Shown piece after piece: positions 7,447 through 16,107 of a stretch of DNA of 64,000 nucleotides (the first letter of the stretch is position 1; each line of letters opens with the position of its first letter). This DNA comes from Paenibacillus sp. BSR1-1 (GTDB lineage Bacteria > Bacillota > Bacilli > Bacillales > Cytobacillaceae). The stretch lies in NCBI RefSeq assembly GCF_030403775.1, contig NZ_JAQMWQ010000010.1, forward strand, positions 62,001 through 126,000, given 5' to 3'. The notes beneath the pieces are model-generated. The model did not search any database and was not told the DNA's origin. It was given only the letters and a program-made list of their open reading frames with translations. The position numbers were made by a program, and so were the translations under genes.

Positions 7447-8718
7447 TCAGGCCCCGGCTTTCATAGATTGTTTTCCAAAAGTATAGAACATCAGCCAATA
7501 TAAGAAGCTGCTAAAAAGTGCCAAGATAACCAAAACCAAAAACGTCCATCCATACCCAATCCAAACCGTCAATGGAATTGAAAGAGGGGCGATTGTCCGG
7601 CTGATGGTAAACCGCAGACTTGCAGCGGCAAAATATTGACCACGCATATGTTCCGGGGCAAGTTTAGAAACAAAGCTTTGCTGGAGCCCCGCGCCCATAA
7701 GTTCAGCTAACGTAAATACAGCCATTGCAACAATAAGCCCCCAAATCAAATGGGTTTGACTAAAGATCACCATGGAAATGGCATAAACAATGGATGATAG
7801 CACAAATACGTTTCGTTCATAATATTTACTCATCCATTTTGTTACAAAAACCGTCAATAATGCCACAAGGAAGCCATTCTCCGCTAGTACTATTCCAAAG
7901 GCCTGCTCTGCCCTTACAGAAAATGACCAATCTCCAAAGGTAAACAGATTTTGAGTTTTGACCATATCTTTTATATAGACAGGAATTAATAAGTCTAATT
8001 GCATAAAAGTCTGTCCTGCTAATACACCAGCCAGAATAAATAAAAGGAAAGCTTTGTCCTTTACTATGAGTGAATAATCCCTTAACTGGTTAATTAAAAA
8101 ATAATACCACTTTCCATCAATTGAAGGGTCTGCCATCCTTTGAAAGGGAGCGGTTTCACGAGTCCATTTAAATAAAATTAAACCTAGCAAAATGCACACC
8201 ATGCCTGCAACAAGAAGTAATTGAAAACGATAGTGAACATAAAATATGGATCCTAAAATAGGACCAATAACAACTGCAATATTGATAGATGTATAGAATA
8301 TCGCAAAGACGCTGCTTCGGTCTTTTTCCTTGACTACATCCGCAATCATCGCTTGACTTGCAGGCCAATAAAAGGAACCAAAAACACCTGCAACCGCAAA
8401 CGATAAAAAGCCTACCCAAGGAGAATGAAACCATGGAGAGCTTGCAAACGCAAATGCCAAAAAGGAAAGTCCCTGTCCAATGGCGGATAGGACCATCATC
8501 CGTTTTCGGCCAAATCGGTCGGCACAATATCCGCCCATTAAGTTGGCAATCACAGAAAAAATCTGTGAAAATACTAATAATAATCCTGCTTTATTTTTAC
8601 CAAATTCATCTGCAAAATAAATCGTTAAAAAGGGAAAAAACATCCAAAAGGTAATGTTCATCATGGCTTCACTAAACAAGCGAACCTTAAGATTTGGATC
8701 CCAATCCTTTATCTTCAT
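7447..8718 (-). CDS. Major facilitator superfamily transporter
   Basis: 423 residues from the ATG at 8716-8718, chosen because GAGGAT lies five to six bases upstream; an in-frame ATG 39 bases earlier lacks a binding site. Twelve hydrophobic segments are present. The MFS loop 2-3 motif appears as GGYCADRFGRKRMMVLSAIG. The opening segment LFSEAMMNITFWMFFPFLTI and the overall pattern resemble YttB/MdtH-like drug:proton antiporters. The substrate cannot be told from sequence. It is divergent from topB, with a 133-bp gap. Confidence 0.87.
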   Translation of the reverse strand: MKIKDWDPNLKVRLFSEAMMNITFWMFFPFLTIYFADEFGKNKAGLLLVFSQIFSVIANLMGGYCADRFGRKRMMVLSAIGQGLSFLAFAFASSPWFHSPWVGFLSFAVAGVFGSFYWPASQAMIADVVKEKDRSSVFAIFYTSINIAVVIGPILGSIFYVHYRFQLLLVAGMVCILLGLILFKWTRETAPFQRMADPSIDGKWYYFLINQLRDYSLIVKDKAFLLFILAGVLAGQTFMQLDLLIPVYIKDMVKTQNLFTFGDWSFSVRAEQAFGIVLAENGFLVALLTVFVTKWMSKYYERNVFVLSSIVYAISMVIFSQTHLIWGLIVAMAVFTLAELMGAGLQQSFVSKLAPEHMRGQYFAAASLRFTISRTIAPLSIPLTVWIGYGWTFLVLVILALFSSFLYWLMFYTFGKQSMKAGA

Positions 8719-8851
8719 GCTGTATCCTCGTTTCCAAATTTGATGCCATTTCATCATACTAGAATATGGCCCTTTAATGGAACAGTTTTATTATTATTTT
8801 TGTTCCTATGCTATATTAAACTTATGGAAACTTGAAAGGATGTTTTAAAAT

Positions 8852-11041
8852 ATGGCAAAAAGTGTTGTAATTGCTGAAAAACCATCTGTCGCACGCGATA
8901 TTGCACGTGTGCTTAATTGTAATAAAAAAGGACATGGGTATCTTGAAGGGAATAAATATATTGTTACGTGGGCACTTGGGCACCTAGTTACCCTTGCTGA
9001 TCCAGAAAGTTATGATGTGAAATATAAAACATGGAATTTAGAAGATCTGCCTATGCTGCCCGATCGTTTGAAATTGACTGTAATTAAGCAGACTGGAAAA
9101 CAGTTTAATGACGTTAAGAGTCAACTGATTAGAAAGGATGTCAGCGAAATAATCGTGGCAACGGACGCAGGAAGAGAGGGAGAATTAGTAGCACGTTGGA
9201 TTATTGATAAAGTAAAAGTTAACAAACCAATTAAACGTCTTTGGATCTCATCTGTTACCGATAAAGCGATAAAAGATGGCTTCGCCAACTTGAAGCCTGG
9301 AAAGGCATATGACAATTTGTACGCTTCAGCTGTCGCCCGCTCAGAGGCTGATTGGTATATTGGTCTAAATGCAACACGCGCGCTCACTACCAGGTTCAAT
9401 GCCCAATTAAACTGCGGCCGCGTTCAAACTCCAACTGTTGCAATCATTGCTGCACGCGAGGAGGAAATTAAAAATTTCAAAGCACAAACCTATTACGGCA
9501 TTGAAGCCCAAACATCGAAAAATTTAAAGCTGACCTGGCAAGATGCGAAAGGGAACAGTCGCAGCTTTGATAAGGAAAAAACCGATGCAATTGTAAAAAG
9601 ACTAGGAAACCAAAATGCGATTGTAACAGAAATTGAGAAAAAATCGAAAAAGTCATTTTCCCCAGCACTTTATGATTTAACAGAATTGCAGCGGGATGCG
9701 AATAAAATCTTTGGTTACTCTGCAAAGGAAACGTTAAACATTATGCAAAAGCTATACGAGCAGCATAAAGTATTAACCTATCCGCGTACAGATTCGCGAT
9801 ATATCTCTTCAGATATTGTCGGGACACTTCCAGAACGATTAAAGGCATGCGGGGGTGGAGAATATCGTCCTTTAGCTAACAAGATTTTAAGCAAGCCTAT
9901 AAAGGTTTCAAAAGCATTTGTGGATGATAGCAAGGTATCAGATCACCATGCCATTATTCCAACAGAAAGCTATGTGAATTTCGCAGCGTTTACAGATAAA
10001 GAGCGGAAAATTTATGACTTAGTTGTAAAACGTTTCTTAGCAGTTTTATTCCCAGCATTCGAGTACGAGCAATTAACGCTTCGTGCGAAAATCGGTGAAG
10101 AGAACTTCGTTGCAAGGGGAAAAACAATTCTATCAATTGGATGGAAAGAAGTATACGGAAATCGCTTTGAAGATGATGATGCAGAAGAGGACCTAAAGGA
10201 ACAGATTTTACCTCGCATCGAAAAAGGCGACACATTAAACGTGAAACTAATCGCCCAAACATCTGGCCAAACCAATCCGCCTGCACGATTTAATGAAGCA
10301 ACATTACTTTCGGCTATGGAAAACCCTACGAAGTTTATGGAAACTAAAAATAAACAACTGGCAGAAACGTTAAAATCAACTGGCGGCTTGGGTACTGTTG
10401 CGACACGTGCTGATATAATTGACAAGCTATTCAATTCATTCTTAATCGAAAAGCGCGGCAAAGATATTCACATTACTTCTAAAGGCCGGCAATTGTTAGA
10501 TTTAGTTCCTGAAGAGCTTAAATCTCCGGCTTTGACAGCTGAATGGGAACAAAAACTTGATCAAATTGCTCATGGCAAGCTGAAAAAAGAAGTGTTTATC
10601 AGTGAGATGAAGAACTACACAAAAGAAATCGTTGCTGAAATAAAAGCAAGTACTAAAAAATACAAACATGACAATATTTCTACCAAAAATTGCCCGGACT
10701 GTGGAAAACCAATGCTTGAAGTCAACGGCAAAAAAGGAAAAATGCTCGTGTGCCAGGATCGGGAGTGCGGACATCGTAAAAACGTATCCCGAGTCACAAA
10801 TGCACGCTGCCCACAGTGCCATAAAAAACTGGAGCTTCGCGGCGAAGGTGAGGGCCAAATCTTCGTATGTAAATGTGGACATCGTGAAAAACTATCTGCT
10901 TTCGAAGCACGCCGTAAAAAAGAATCTGGCGGCAAAGTGGATAAGCGCACTGTACAAAAGTATCTGAAAAATCAACAGAAAGACGAAGAACCATTGAATA
11001 ATGCGCTTGCAGAAGCGTTAAAAGGGCTAAAATTTGATTAA
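8852..11041 (+). CDS. topB: DNA topoisomerase III (type IA)
   Basis: 729 residues, the size of Bacillus TopB. The TOPRIM domain begins SVVIAEKPSVARDIARVL (catalytic Glu) and carries the acidic motif ATDAGREGELVARW near residue 105. The active-site tyrosine is in LTYPRTDSRYISSDI (about residue 312). The C-terminal 130 residues hold two zinc-ribbon-like units (CPDCGK...CQDRECGH and CPQCHK...CKCGH) and a basic tail. It relaxes and decatenates single-stranded or hemicatenated DNA by 5'-phosphotyrosine cleavage. It is monocistronic with a terminator just after the stop. Confidence 0.96.
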   Translation: MAKSVVIAEKPSVARDIARVLNCNKKGHGYLEGNKYIVTWALGHLVTLADPESYDVKYKTWNLEDLPMLPDRLKLTVIKQTGKQFNDVKSQLIRKDVSEIIVATDAGREGELVARWIIDKVKVNKPIKRLWISSVTDKAIKDGFANLKPGKAYDNLYASAVARSEADWYIGLNATRALTTRFNAQLNCGRVQTPTVAIIAAREEEIKNFKAQTYYGIEAQTSKNLKLTWQDAKGNSRSFDKEKTDAIVKRLGNQNAIVTEIEKKSKKSFSPALYDLTELQRDANKIFGYSAKETLNIMQKLYEQHKVLTYPRTDSRYISSDIVGTLPERLKACGGGEYRPLANKILSKPIKVSKAFVDDSKVSDHHAIIPTESYVNFAAFTDKERKIYDLVVKRFLAVLFPAFEYEQLTLRAKIGEENFVARGKTILSIGWKEVYGNRFEDDDAEEDLKEQILPRIEKGDTLNVKLIAQTSGQTNPPARFNEATLLSAMENPTKFMETKNKQLAETLKSTGGLGTVATRADIIDKLFNSFLIEKRGKDIHITSKGRQLLDLVPEELKSPALTAEWEQKLDQIAHGKLKKEVFISEMKNYTKEIVAEIKASTKKYKHDNISTKNCPDCGKPMLEVNGKKGKMLVCQDRECGHRKNVSRVTNARCPQCHKKLELRGEGEGQIFVCKCGHREKLSAFEARRKKESGGKVDKRTVQKYLKNQQKDEEPLNNALAEALKGLKFD

Positions 11042-11050
11042 CCAAATAAA

Positions 11051-11097
11051 GGGGCTATTCACGAAGATAAAATATCTTTGTGAATGGTCCTTTTTTC
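11051..11097 (+). terminator. Terminator of topB
   Basis: GG-CTATTCAC-AAGATA stem against TATCTT-GTGAAT-GTCC followed by TTTTTT, ten bases after the topB stop. Confidence 0.75.
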
Positions 11098-11163
11098 AAT
11101 TCCTATCACCTTTCATTTGTTATTGTGCTAAAGTGTTATCGTGCTAAAATTCAGAAAATTAAA

Positions 11164-11193
11164 TTGACAGTAAGGGTTTTCTTCGCATACAAT
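11164..11193 (+). promoter_or_regulatory. Sigma-A promoter of the hutH leader
   Basis: TTGACA (11164-11169), an 18-base spacer and TACAAT (11188-11193). It would give a leader of about 160 bases before hutH that contains a short reading frame and a 16-bp hairpin. Confidence 0.6.
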
Positions 11194-11233
11194 AATTATC
11201 AATAGTATAATTTTTTGAATGGGATGATAACCA

Positions 11234-11302
11234 ATGAGGCATCGAAATAAATTCATACAAAATTCCGTTATGTTCATAAAAGAGGCTGGACTCAAAATCT
11301 AA
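11234..11302 (+). CDS. Possible 22-aa leader peptide upstream of hutH
   Basis: ATG at 11234 with GGGATG about eight bases upstream, encoding MRHRNKFIQNSVMFIKEAGL plus two residues. Its stop codon (11300-11302) lies inside the loop of the hairpin at 11279-11325, so translating ribosomes would cover the 5' arm and could prevent the hairpin from forming. It contains one histidine codon, so simple histidine-starvation attenuation is unlikely. Real expression is uncertain. Confidence 0.3.
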   Translation: MRHRNKFIQNSVMFIKEAGLKI

Positions 11303-11325
11303 TTAGATATGAGTCCAGCCTCTTT
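11279..11325 (+). terminator. 16-bp hairpin in the hutH leader (terminator or attenuator)
   Basis: AAAGAGGCTGGACTCA pairs perfectly with TGAGTCCAGCCTCTTT; the loop itself contains the palindrome ATCTAATTAGAT. A T-rich stretch CTTTATTAT follows. It sits between a good promoter and hutH. In B. subtilis the HutP protein antiterminates at a hairpin just before hutH, so attenuation is plausible, but no hutP is in this window. Confidence 0.6.
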
Positions 11326-11360
11326 CTTTATTATACTAAAGTATTAGAGGAGATGGAGAA

Positions 11361-12878
11361 ATGATTACACTTACTGGGAATAGTTTAACGCTAGAGCAAA
11401 TGAAGGACGTGTTATTTCGCAAGCAAAAGGTCCGCGCTTCTGAACAAAGCATGGAGGCTGCAGCAAAAAGCAGGGAAGCTGTAGAAAGAATTGTATCAGA
11501 ATCTAAGGTTGTTTATGGAATTACTACGGGTTTTGGTAAATTTAGTGATGTTTTAATTGATAAGGACCATGTACAGGATCTCCAACTTAACTTAATTCGT
11601 TCACATGCCTGTGGTGTAGGAGAACCCTTCCCTGAAGTTGTTGCAAAAGCAATGGTACTTCTTCGTGCAAATGCACTTTTAAAGGGCTTCTCAGGAATCA
11701 GACCGCTTGTCATTGAAAAGCTTATTGAATTAGTAAATAAAGACATTATCCCTGTCATTCCGCAACAAGGATCGCTTGGTGCAAGTGGTGATCTAGCTCC
11801 ATTATCACATCTTGCCTTAGTCCTAATCGGTGAAGGTGAAGTTTTTTATAAGGGAACTCGCATGGACTCCCTTTCTGCACTTCAACAGGAAGAAATCCTG
11901 CCTGTAACATTAGAAGCTAAAGAAGGCCTCGCTCTAATCAATGGTACTCAAGCAATGACTGCAATGGGAGTAGTGGGATATCTTGAGGCTGAGCAGCTTG
12001 CTCTTGAGAGTGAGCTTATTGCTTCCATGACAATCGAAGGATTAAATGGAATTATTGATGCCTTTGCAGAAGAAGTTCATGTGGCAAGGGGCTATCAACA
12101 GCAGATTGATACAGCTGCGAGAATCCGCCAATATTTAAGTGACAGTTTATTAACGACGATGCAGGGCGAGCTTAGAGTTCAGGATGCTTATTCTCTTCGC
12201 TGTATTCCACAAGTTCATGGTGCCTCTTGGCAGGCTCTTGATTATGTAAAAGAAAAACTGGAAATTGAAATGAATGCGGCAACTGACAATCCGTTAATTT
12301 TTGATGATGGTGAAAAAGTAATCTCTGGAGGCAACTTTCACGGTCAGCCGATTGCTTTTGCAATGGATTTTATGAAAATTGCTGTTGCCGAGCTCGCTAA
12401 CATTTCGGAAAGAAGGATTGAACGTTTAATCAATCCGCAATTAAATGACCTGCCGCCATTCTTAAGCCCTGAACCAGGCTTACAATCAGGGGCAATGATT
12501 ATGCAATATGTGGCCGCTTCACTTGTTTCAGAAAATAAAACTCTTGCCCATCCTGCCAGTGTGGATTCGATTCCTTCATCAGCGAATCAGGAGGACCATG
12601 TCAGCATGGGAACAATTGCATCCAGACATGCTTATCAAATCATTCAAAACGCAAGAAAGGTTCTTGCAATTGAGTTGATTTGTGCCATGCAGGCTGTAGA
12701 ATTCCGCGGAGTCGAAAAAATGGCCACTCATACAAAGATGTTCTTTGAAAAAGGCCGCGAACAGGTTCCAGCCATTACTCAGGACCGGGTTTTTTCTAAA
12801 GATATCGAAAAGGCATCTGCGTGGCTTAAAAACATTGAATTTTCCAAGATGGTAAGAAGTTTAAAGGAAACATTCTAA
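11361..12878 (+). CDS. hutH: Histidine ammonia-lyase
   Basis: 505 residues, the usual length. The Ala-Ser-Gly that cyclises into the MIO electrophile is in [20 protein letters not shown] (about residues 142-144). The active-site TGFG loop ([15 protein letters not shown]) lies near residue 52, and NATDNP and the [15 protein letters not shown] segments are present. It deaminates histidine to trans-urocanate, the first step of histidine use. AGAGGAGATGG precedes the start. The other hut genes (hutU, hutI, hutG) do not follow; a terminator ends the transcript, so hutH stands alone here with a hairpin leader upstream. Confidence 0.97.
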   Translation: MITLTGNSLTLEQMKDVLFRKQKVRASEQSMEAAAKSREAVERIVSESKVVYGITTGFGKFSDVLIDKDHVQDLQLNLIRSHACGVGEPFPEVVAKAMVLLRANALLKGFSGIRPLVIEKLIELVNKDIIPVIPQQGSLGASGDLAPLSHLALVLIGEGEVFYKGTRMDSLSALQQEEILPVTLEAKEGLALINGTQAMTAMGVVGYLEAEQLALESELIASMTIEGLNGIIDAFAEEVHVARGYQQQIDTAARIRQYLSDSLLTTMQGELRVQDAYSLRCIPQVHGASWQALDYVKEKLEIEMNAATDNPLIFDDGEKVISGGNFHGQPIAFAMDFMKIAVAELANISERRIERLINPQLNDLPPFLSPEPGLQSGAMIMQYVAASLVSENKTLAHPASVDSIPSSANQEDHVSMGTIASRHAYQIIQNARKVLAIELICAMQAVEFRGVEKMATHTKMFFEKGREQVPAITQDRVFSKDIEKASAWLKNIEFSKMVRSLKETF

Positions 12879-12883
12879 AGGAA

Positions 12884-12912
12884 AAAGGCGTGAGTTGCTC
12901 ACGCCTTTTTAT
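12884..12912. terminator. Bidirectional terminator after hutH
   Basis: AAAAGGCGTGAG-TTG-CTCACGCCTTTT: a 12-bp perfect stem with A- and T-flanks, shared with the converging small gene at 12909-13109. Confidence 0.85.
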
Positions 12913-13109
12913 TCTGTCTGTTCCGGCAGGATCCGTGCAGTATCACCGCGGCTGCCGTCTTCCTCGATTCTATTCTTAAATGCTTCCTGGGTTACAATCA
13001 ATTCTTCGTCGCCAATGGCTTCCTTTACATGCTTTTCCACTAGGCTATTTTGAGGAAATTCACCTGGATGGTGTTTCCTTTTGTGGTTAAAATGTTCTCC
13101 ACGAGCCAA
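12909..13109 (-). CDS. Small hydrophilic protein (66 aa), unknown
   Basis: The start is taken at TTG 13107-13109, since AAGGAG lies eight bases upstream; an ATG 33 bases further upstream has no binding site. The product begins LARGEHFNHKRKHHPGEFP and continues with an acidic middle. It is very hydrophilic, has no cysteine and no membrane segment. The charged, His/Lys-rich N-terminus resembles small conserved Bacillus proteins of unknown role. It converges on hutH and shares its terminator. Confidence 0.6.
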   Translation of the reverse strand: MARGEHFNHKRKHHPGEFPQNSLVEKHVKEAIGDEELIVTQEAFKNRIEEDGSRGDTARILPEQTE

Positions 13110-13251
13110 ACTCAACACTCCTTTCTTATACGCATGTAGCATGCCCCAACAGAAAAGAAAAAATTACTTGTCCAAAAAGACAGTAACTTTAAAATGTATC
13201 TTAGAAATTGATATAATTAACTTATATATATGGTAAAAAGGAGGCTTTAGC

Positions 13252-13626
13252 ATGGATATGTTTCAAATTGTCTCGGAAGACCGTATTAAAAAAGCATATA
13301 AAGATGGAGAATTCGAAAATCTTCCAGGATTGGGTAAACCCATGCAGCTAGAGGATTTATCGGCAATCCCCGAGGATTTGCGGATGGCTTATAAGTTGCT
13401 GAAAAATGCAGGCTATACCCAGGAGGAAAGTCATTTACGACAGGAATTAATGACGATCGAGGATTTAATTAAAAAAACAGATGATAGTAGTGAAAAAGAA
13501 AACCTGCAAAGAAAGTTAAATGAAAAGCTGATTCGTTTTAATCAAATCATGTCCAAAAAAGGTGTAAAAACCAATTCTTCCATTTTTAAAAATTACGAGT
13601 TAAAGGTACAAAATAAATTAAAATAA
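13252..13626 (+). CDS. DUF1992 (DnaJ-homologue C28 conserved domain) protein
   Basis: 124 residues, preceded by AAGGAGG. The N-terminal segment (ISEDRIKKAY-like: VSEDRIKKAYKDGEFENLPG) followed by LGKPMQLEDLSAIPEDLRMA and YKLLKNAGY is the DUF1992 signature. The rest is a charged helical stretch. This domain is found alone in bacteria and in DNAJC28 proteins; it has no J-domain here and its function is unknown. It is a single-gene transcript. Confidence 0.82.
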   Translation: MDMFQIVSEDRIKKAYKDGEFENLPGLGKPMQLEDLSAIPEDLRMAYKLLKNAGYTQEESHLRQELMTIEDLIKKTDDSSEKENLQRKLNEKLIRFNQIMSKKGVKTNSSIFKNYELKVQNKLK

Positions 13627-13659
13627 AAAAGCTGTGTCGTAGAGGAGCTCATTAACAGT

Positions 13660-13782
13660 TCACTCTTCGCCAGCTTTTTCTTCTGTTTTTGCGGGTTTAC
13701 ACATACGGTCAAGAAAAAATCCTGCAAATACCATAAATGCAATCGGAATCGAGAAATTTAAGACATGAATTAAGGTCAACAA
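13660..13782 (-). CDS. Small single-span membrane protein (about 40 aa), unknown
   Basis: The upstream sequence AGGCGGTGAT matches the anti-Shine-Dalgarno complement almost perfectly, followed by TTG codons at 13780-13782 and 13777-13779; the second has the better spacing. The product is L(L)TLIHVLNFSIPIAFMVFA, then GFFLDRMCKPAKTEEKAGEE: one membrane helix and a short charged cytoplasmic tail. No family was recognised. It converges on the DUF1992 gene. Confidence 0.5.
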   Translation of the reverse strand: MLTLIHVLNFSIPIAFMVFAGFFLDRMCKPAKTEEKAGEE

Positions 13783-14121
13783 TATCACCGCCTAATATTT
13801 TTAGAAAATTATTAATATTAAGTTTAGTTTCATTATATGCTTTTTGTCACATTTTAGACAGATATTAAAACTCAATATTAAAAGGGAAATTCGACTTTTT
13901 TTCCTTTCCTTTCCAATTTGTACAAATGCAAATGTAAAATATATAGGGATATTTTGTAGGATTTTGGTATTATTTGTTCAAAAAAGTTGTTAGAATTTTA
14001 TAAAAAAATGACAAAATCTAACACCCTGTTATAAAAGGACTATATATAATGAACATATCGAAAACGATTAAGTATATTGGCCTAGAAATGTTAGTGATGG
14101 TTGGCAAGTCGGTGATGAATT

Positions 14122-14226
14122 AGGTTCATTAAGACAGAAAAAGGCAAACCTGTTGAAAAACAGGGACGCAAAGCCGAGGATCTAAGGTAGGTAATTACTT
14201 ACTATGATGGCCGGGCTACCTGGAAT
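14122..14226 (+). ncRNA. Cyclic-di-GMP-I (GEMM-I) riboswitch
   Basis: The core reads GGCAAACC-TGTTGAAAAACA-GGGACGCAAAGCC, followed by the receptor-type segment TCTAAGGTAGGTAA, a second hairpin and TATGATGGCCGGGCTACC. These are the conserved features of the class I c-di-GMP aptamer: the P2 stem capped by GAAA, the GGACGCAAAGCC strand and the P3 CTAAGGTA...TATG...TACC arm. Between the aptamer and the next start codon (14253) there is no hairpin with a T-run, so control is probably at translation. The freed strand TACCT could pair with GGGGTG of the sinI ribosome binding site. Confidence 0.92.
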
Positions 14227-14252
14227 ACGAATGTATTTTAGGGGTGAAAACG

Positions 14253-14402
14253 ATGGTGATTACAGAAAGAAAATTGGATGTCATCGACGAGGAATGGCTA
14301 GGACTAATATTAGAGGCGAAAGAACTTGGTTTATCATTAGAAGAGGTGCGGGAATTCCTTAATCAAAGCCAGGTAAAAGAGCTAATAGCTAAAAACATCT
14401 GA
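14253..14402 (+). CDS. sinI: SinI-like antirepressor of SinR (49 aa)
   Basis: ATG at 14253 with GGGGTG six bases upstream, 49 codons. Residues 13-38 (DEEWLGLILEAKELGLSLEE, then VREFLNQ) match the SinI dimerisation helices: B. subtilis SinI has DQEWVELMVEAKEANISPEE at the same place. SinI binds the SinR C-terminal helical hairpin and strips SinR from matrix and biofilm promoters. Unlike B. subtilis, where sinI lies just upstream of sinR on the same strand, here the two genes converge and share a terminator. Expression should depend on the c-di-GMP riboswitch immediately upstream. Short length makes it easy to miss. Confidence 0.85.
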   Translation: MVITERKLDVIDEEWLGLILEAKELGLSLEEVREFLNQSQVKELIAKNI

Positions 14403-14420
14403 GTACATATGGGAAAACTA

Positions 14421-14462
14421 AAAAGCATTCTACAAAATTTTTATATTTTGTAGAATGCTTTT
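14421..14462. terminator. Bidirectional terminator between sinI and sinR
   Basis: AAAAGCATTCTACAAAA pairs perfectly over 17 bp with TTTTGTAGAATGCTTTT, loop of eight bases, T-run on both strands. The arm contains TTTTGTAGAATG, the core word of the 21-nt arrays at 26.3 and 51.1 kb. Confidence 0.85.
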
Positions 14463-14488
14463 TCTTTTCATAAGACAAGACAAAAATC

Positions 14489-14818
14489 CTATTGGTTATT
14501 GTTTTGGTTCGTCCGCCACTTATTAAACTCAAGAAACTCACGAAACTGATCTTTGGATACACCTGAATTCATGGCTTCTTTTACAATATTCATCCATTCA
14601 CTATCTAACTCAGTTTTATCTATTTGTTCATGTATTAAATGTTCGACTGGAAGGTTTAATACAGCAGCAATCTTTTCAAGAAACTGAATCGATGGATTCT
14701 TTTGCAGGTTTCTTTCAAGTGAACTTAAATAAGATTTAGCGACACCTGCCTGCTCAGCAAGTTCGGATAGTGACATTTTCTTCTCTAAGCGAAATTTTTT
14801 TACGCGGTCACCAATCAT
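14489..14818 (-). CDS. sinR: Biofilm/sporulation master repressor SinR
   Basis: 109 residues (B. subtilis SinR is 111). The N-terminal HTH_XRE domain reads MIGDRVKKFRLEKKMSLSEL, then AEQAGVAKSYLSSLERN and NPSIQFLEKIAAVL. Residues about 71-103 (LDSEWMNIVKEAMNSGVSKD, then QFREFLEFNKWR) are the helical hairpin that both tetramerises SinR and binds SinI; the sinI-like product 86 bases away has a matching hairpin. SinR represses matrix operons and is antagonised by SinI. No matrix genes are in this window. The gene is monocistronic, converging on sinI. Confidence 0.94.
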   Translation of the reverse strand: MIGDRVKKFRLEKKMSLSELAEQAGVAKSYLSSLERNLQKNPSIQFLEKIAAVLNLPVEHLIHEQIDKTELDSEWMNIVKEAMNSGVSKDQFREFLEFNKWRTNQNNNQ

Positions 14819-15102
14819 TTAGCCTCACACACCTAATTATTATTGTTTATATGTTAATTCTACCAAAAAGAATAGTTAAGTACCATATTACGAACGGAGG
14901 ATAATGACAAAATTATGAACTTTGTGAATTAATGTTTTAGTTCTGAGGGTATAAGTAATTTTGAAAAAATAATTGGATAGAGTTAATATTAATAGTGTTG
15001 CCAATTTAGTCTTAAAGTATAATTTTGACATAAGTATGTTTCTATAAAGAACAATATTGCTTAGCCTACATAAAATTAAACAAAAAGGAAGGGGCCGCTT
15101 AC

Positions 15103-15852
15103 ATGATTGTCCTTAAATCACAACGTGAAATTGAAGCGATGAAAAAGGCAGGAGAAATACTTGCTGCCTGTCATAGAGAAATAGCGAAGCGAATTAAACC
15201 GGGTATTACAACTTGGGAGATTGATCAGTTTGTCGATCAATTTTTAAGCGAAAATAATGCTACCCCTGAGCAAAAAGGCTATAAAGGGTACGAATATGCA
15301 ACCTGCGCGAGTATAAATGATGAAATCTGCCATGGCTTTCCAAGAAAAGAGCCGCTAAAAGAGGGGGACATTGTTACGATTGACATGGTTGTTAATTATA
15401 ACGGTGCCTTGGCTGACTCTGCATGGTCTTATGCTGTTGGTAAGATTTCACTGGAGACAGAACATTTATTAAACGTAACAAAGGAAGCTCTATACAAAGG
15501 GATTGAACAGGCCGTTCCCGGCAACCGAATTGGGGATATAGGACATGCCATTCAAAAATATGTTGAAGGTGAAGGCTTCTCAGTCGTTCGGGATTTTATT
15601 GGACACGGAATTGGGGCAGTCATCCACGAAAAACCGGATGTACCACATTATGGGCTGCCAGGTAAGGGACCTCGAATTAAAGAGGGAATGGTGTTTACGA
15701 TTGAACCAATGGTTAATGTTGGCAGGTACCAAACAAAGATGGATAACAATGGCTGGACCGCTCGCACAATTGACGGTAAAAACTCAGCCCAATACGAACA
15801 CACAATTGCAATCACCAAAGATGGTCCGTTTATTTTGACGGATCAGGGGTAA
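15103..15852 (+). CDS. map: Type I methionine aminopeptidase (YflG-like second copy)
   Basis: 249 residues, equal in length to B. subtilis YflG. Metal ligands are visible in the M24A fold: Asp in IVTIDMVVNYNGALADSAW (two Asp), His in IGHGIGAVIHEKP, Glu in FTIEPMVNVG and Glu in the final QYEHTIAITKDG. It removes the initiator methionine from nascent proteins. It is outside a ribosomal-protein cluster, so it is probably the second copy rather than the housekeeping map next to adk. GGAAGGGG precedes the ATG. Confidence 0.93.
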   Translation: MIVLKSQREIEAMKKAGEILAACHREIAKRIKPGITTWEIDQFVDQFLSENNATPEQKGYKGYEYATCASINDEICHGFPRKEPLKEGDIVTIDMVVNYNGALADSAWSYAVGKISLETEHLLNVTKEALYKGIEQAVPGNRIGDIGHAIQKYVEGEGFSVVRDFIGHGIGAVIHEKPDVPHYGLPGKGPRIKEGMVFTIEPMVNVGRYQTKMDNNGWTARTIDGKNSAQYEHTIAITKDGPFILTDQG

Positions 15853-15856
15853 ATAA

Positions 15857-15885
15857 AAAAACAGATCCTCGTGATCTGTTTTTTA
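15857..15885. terminator. Bidirectional terminator between map and the YfkK-like gene
   Basis: AAACAGATC-CTCGT-GATCTGTTTTTT; a stem of eight to nine bp with A- and T-runs on opposite sides, serving both converging genes. Confidence 0.75.
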
Positions 15886-16107
15886 CCTTTTTCGAAGATT
15901 CCCTAATTCTTCAACAAGGGCCTGCATTTCATTGGGACTAAACGAATTCTTTCGAAGCACCATTTCATAAATTTCTTTTAATTCCTCATACATTTCCTCA
16001 TCGAAGTGAGAGGGTTTAATCGCACCAAGGTTTAATACCTTCAGTTTTTCTTTTATTTGTTCGATCATAAATTCAACATTTTCTACCGACTTTTGGGATA
16101 GATTCAC
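15883..16107 (-). CDS. yfkK: DUF1128 / UPF0435 family protein (YfkK-like)
   Basis: 74 residues from the GTG at 16105-16107, with AAAGGG eight bases upstream (another GTG nine bases earlier is too close to it). The sequence VENVEFMIEQIKEKLKVLNL, then GAIKPSHFDEEMYEELKEIY and MQALVEELGNLRKR is typical of the UPF0435 family. It is a small, soluble, all-helical protein of unknown role. Its neighbours are also yfk homologues, which supports orthology with B. subtilis yfkK. Confidence 0.85.
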   Translation of the reverse strand: MNLSQKSVENVEFMIEQIKEKLKVLNLGAIKPSHFDEEMYEELKEIYEMVLRKNSFSPNEMQALVEELGNLRKR

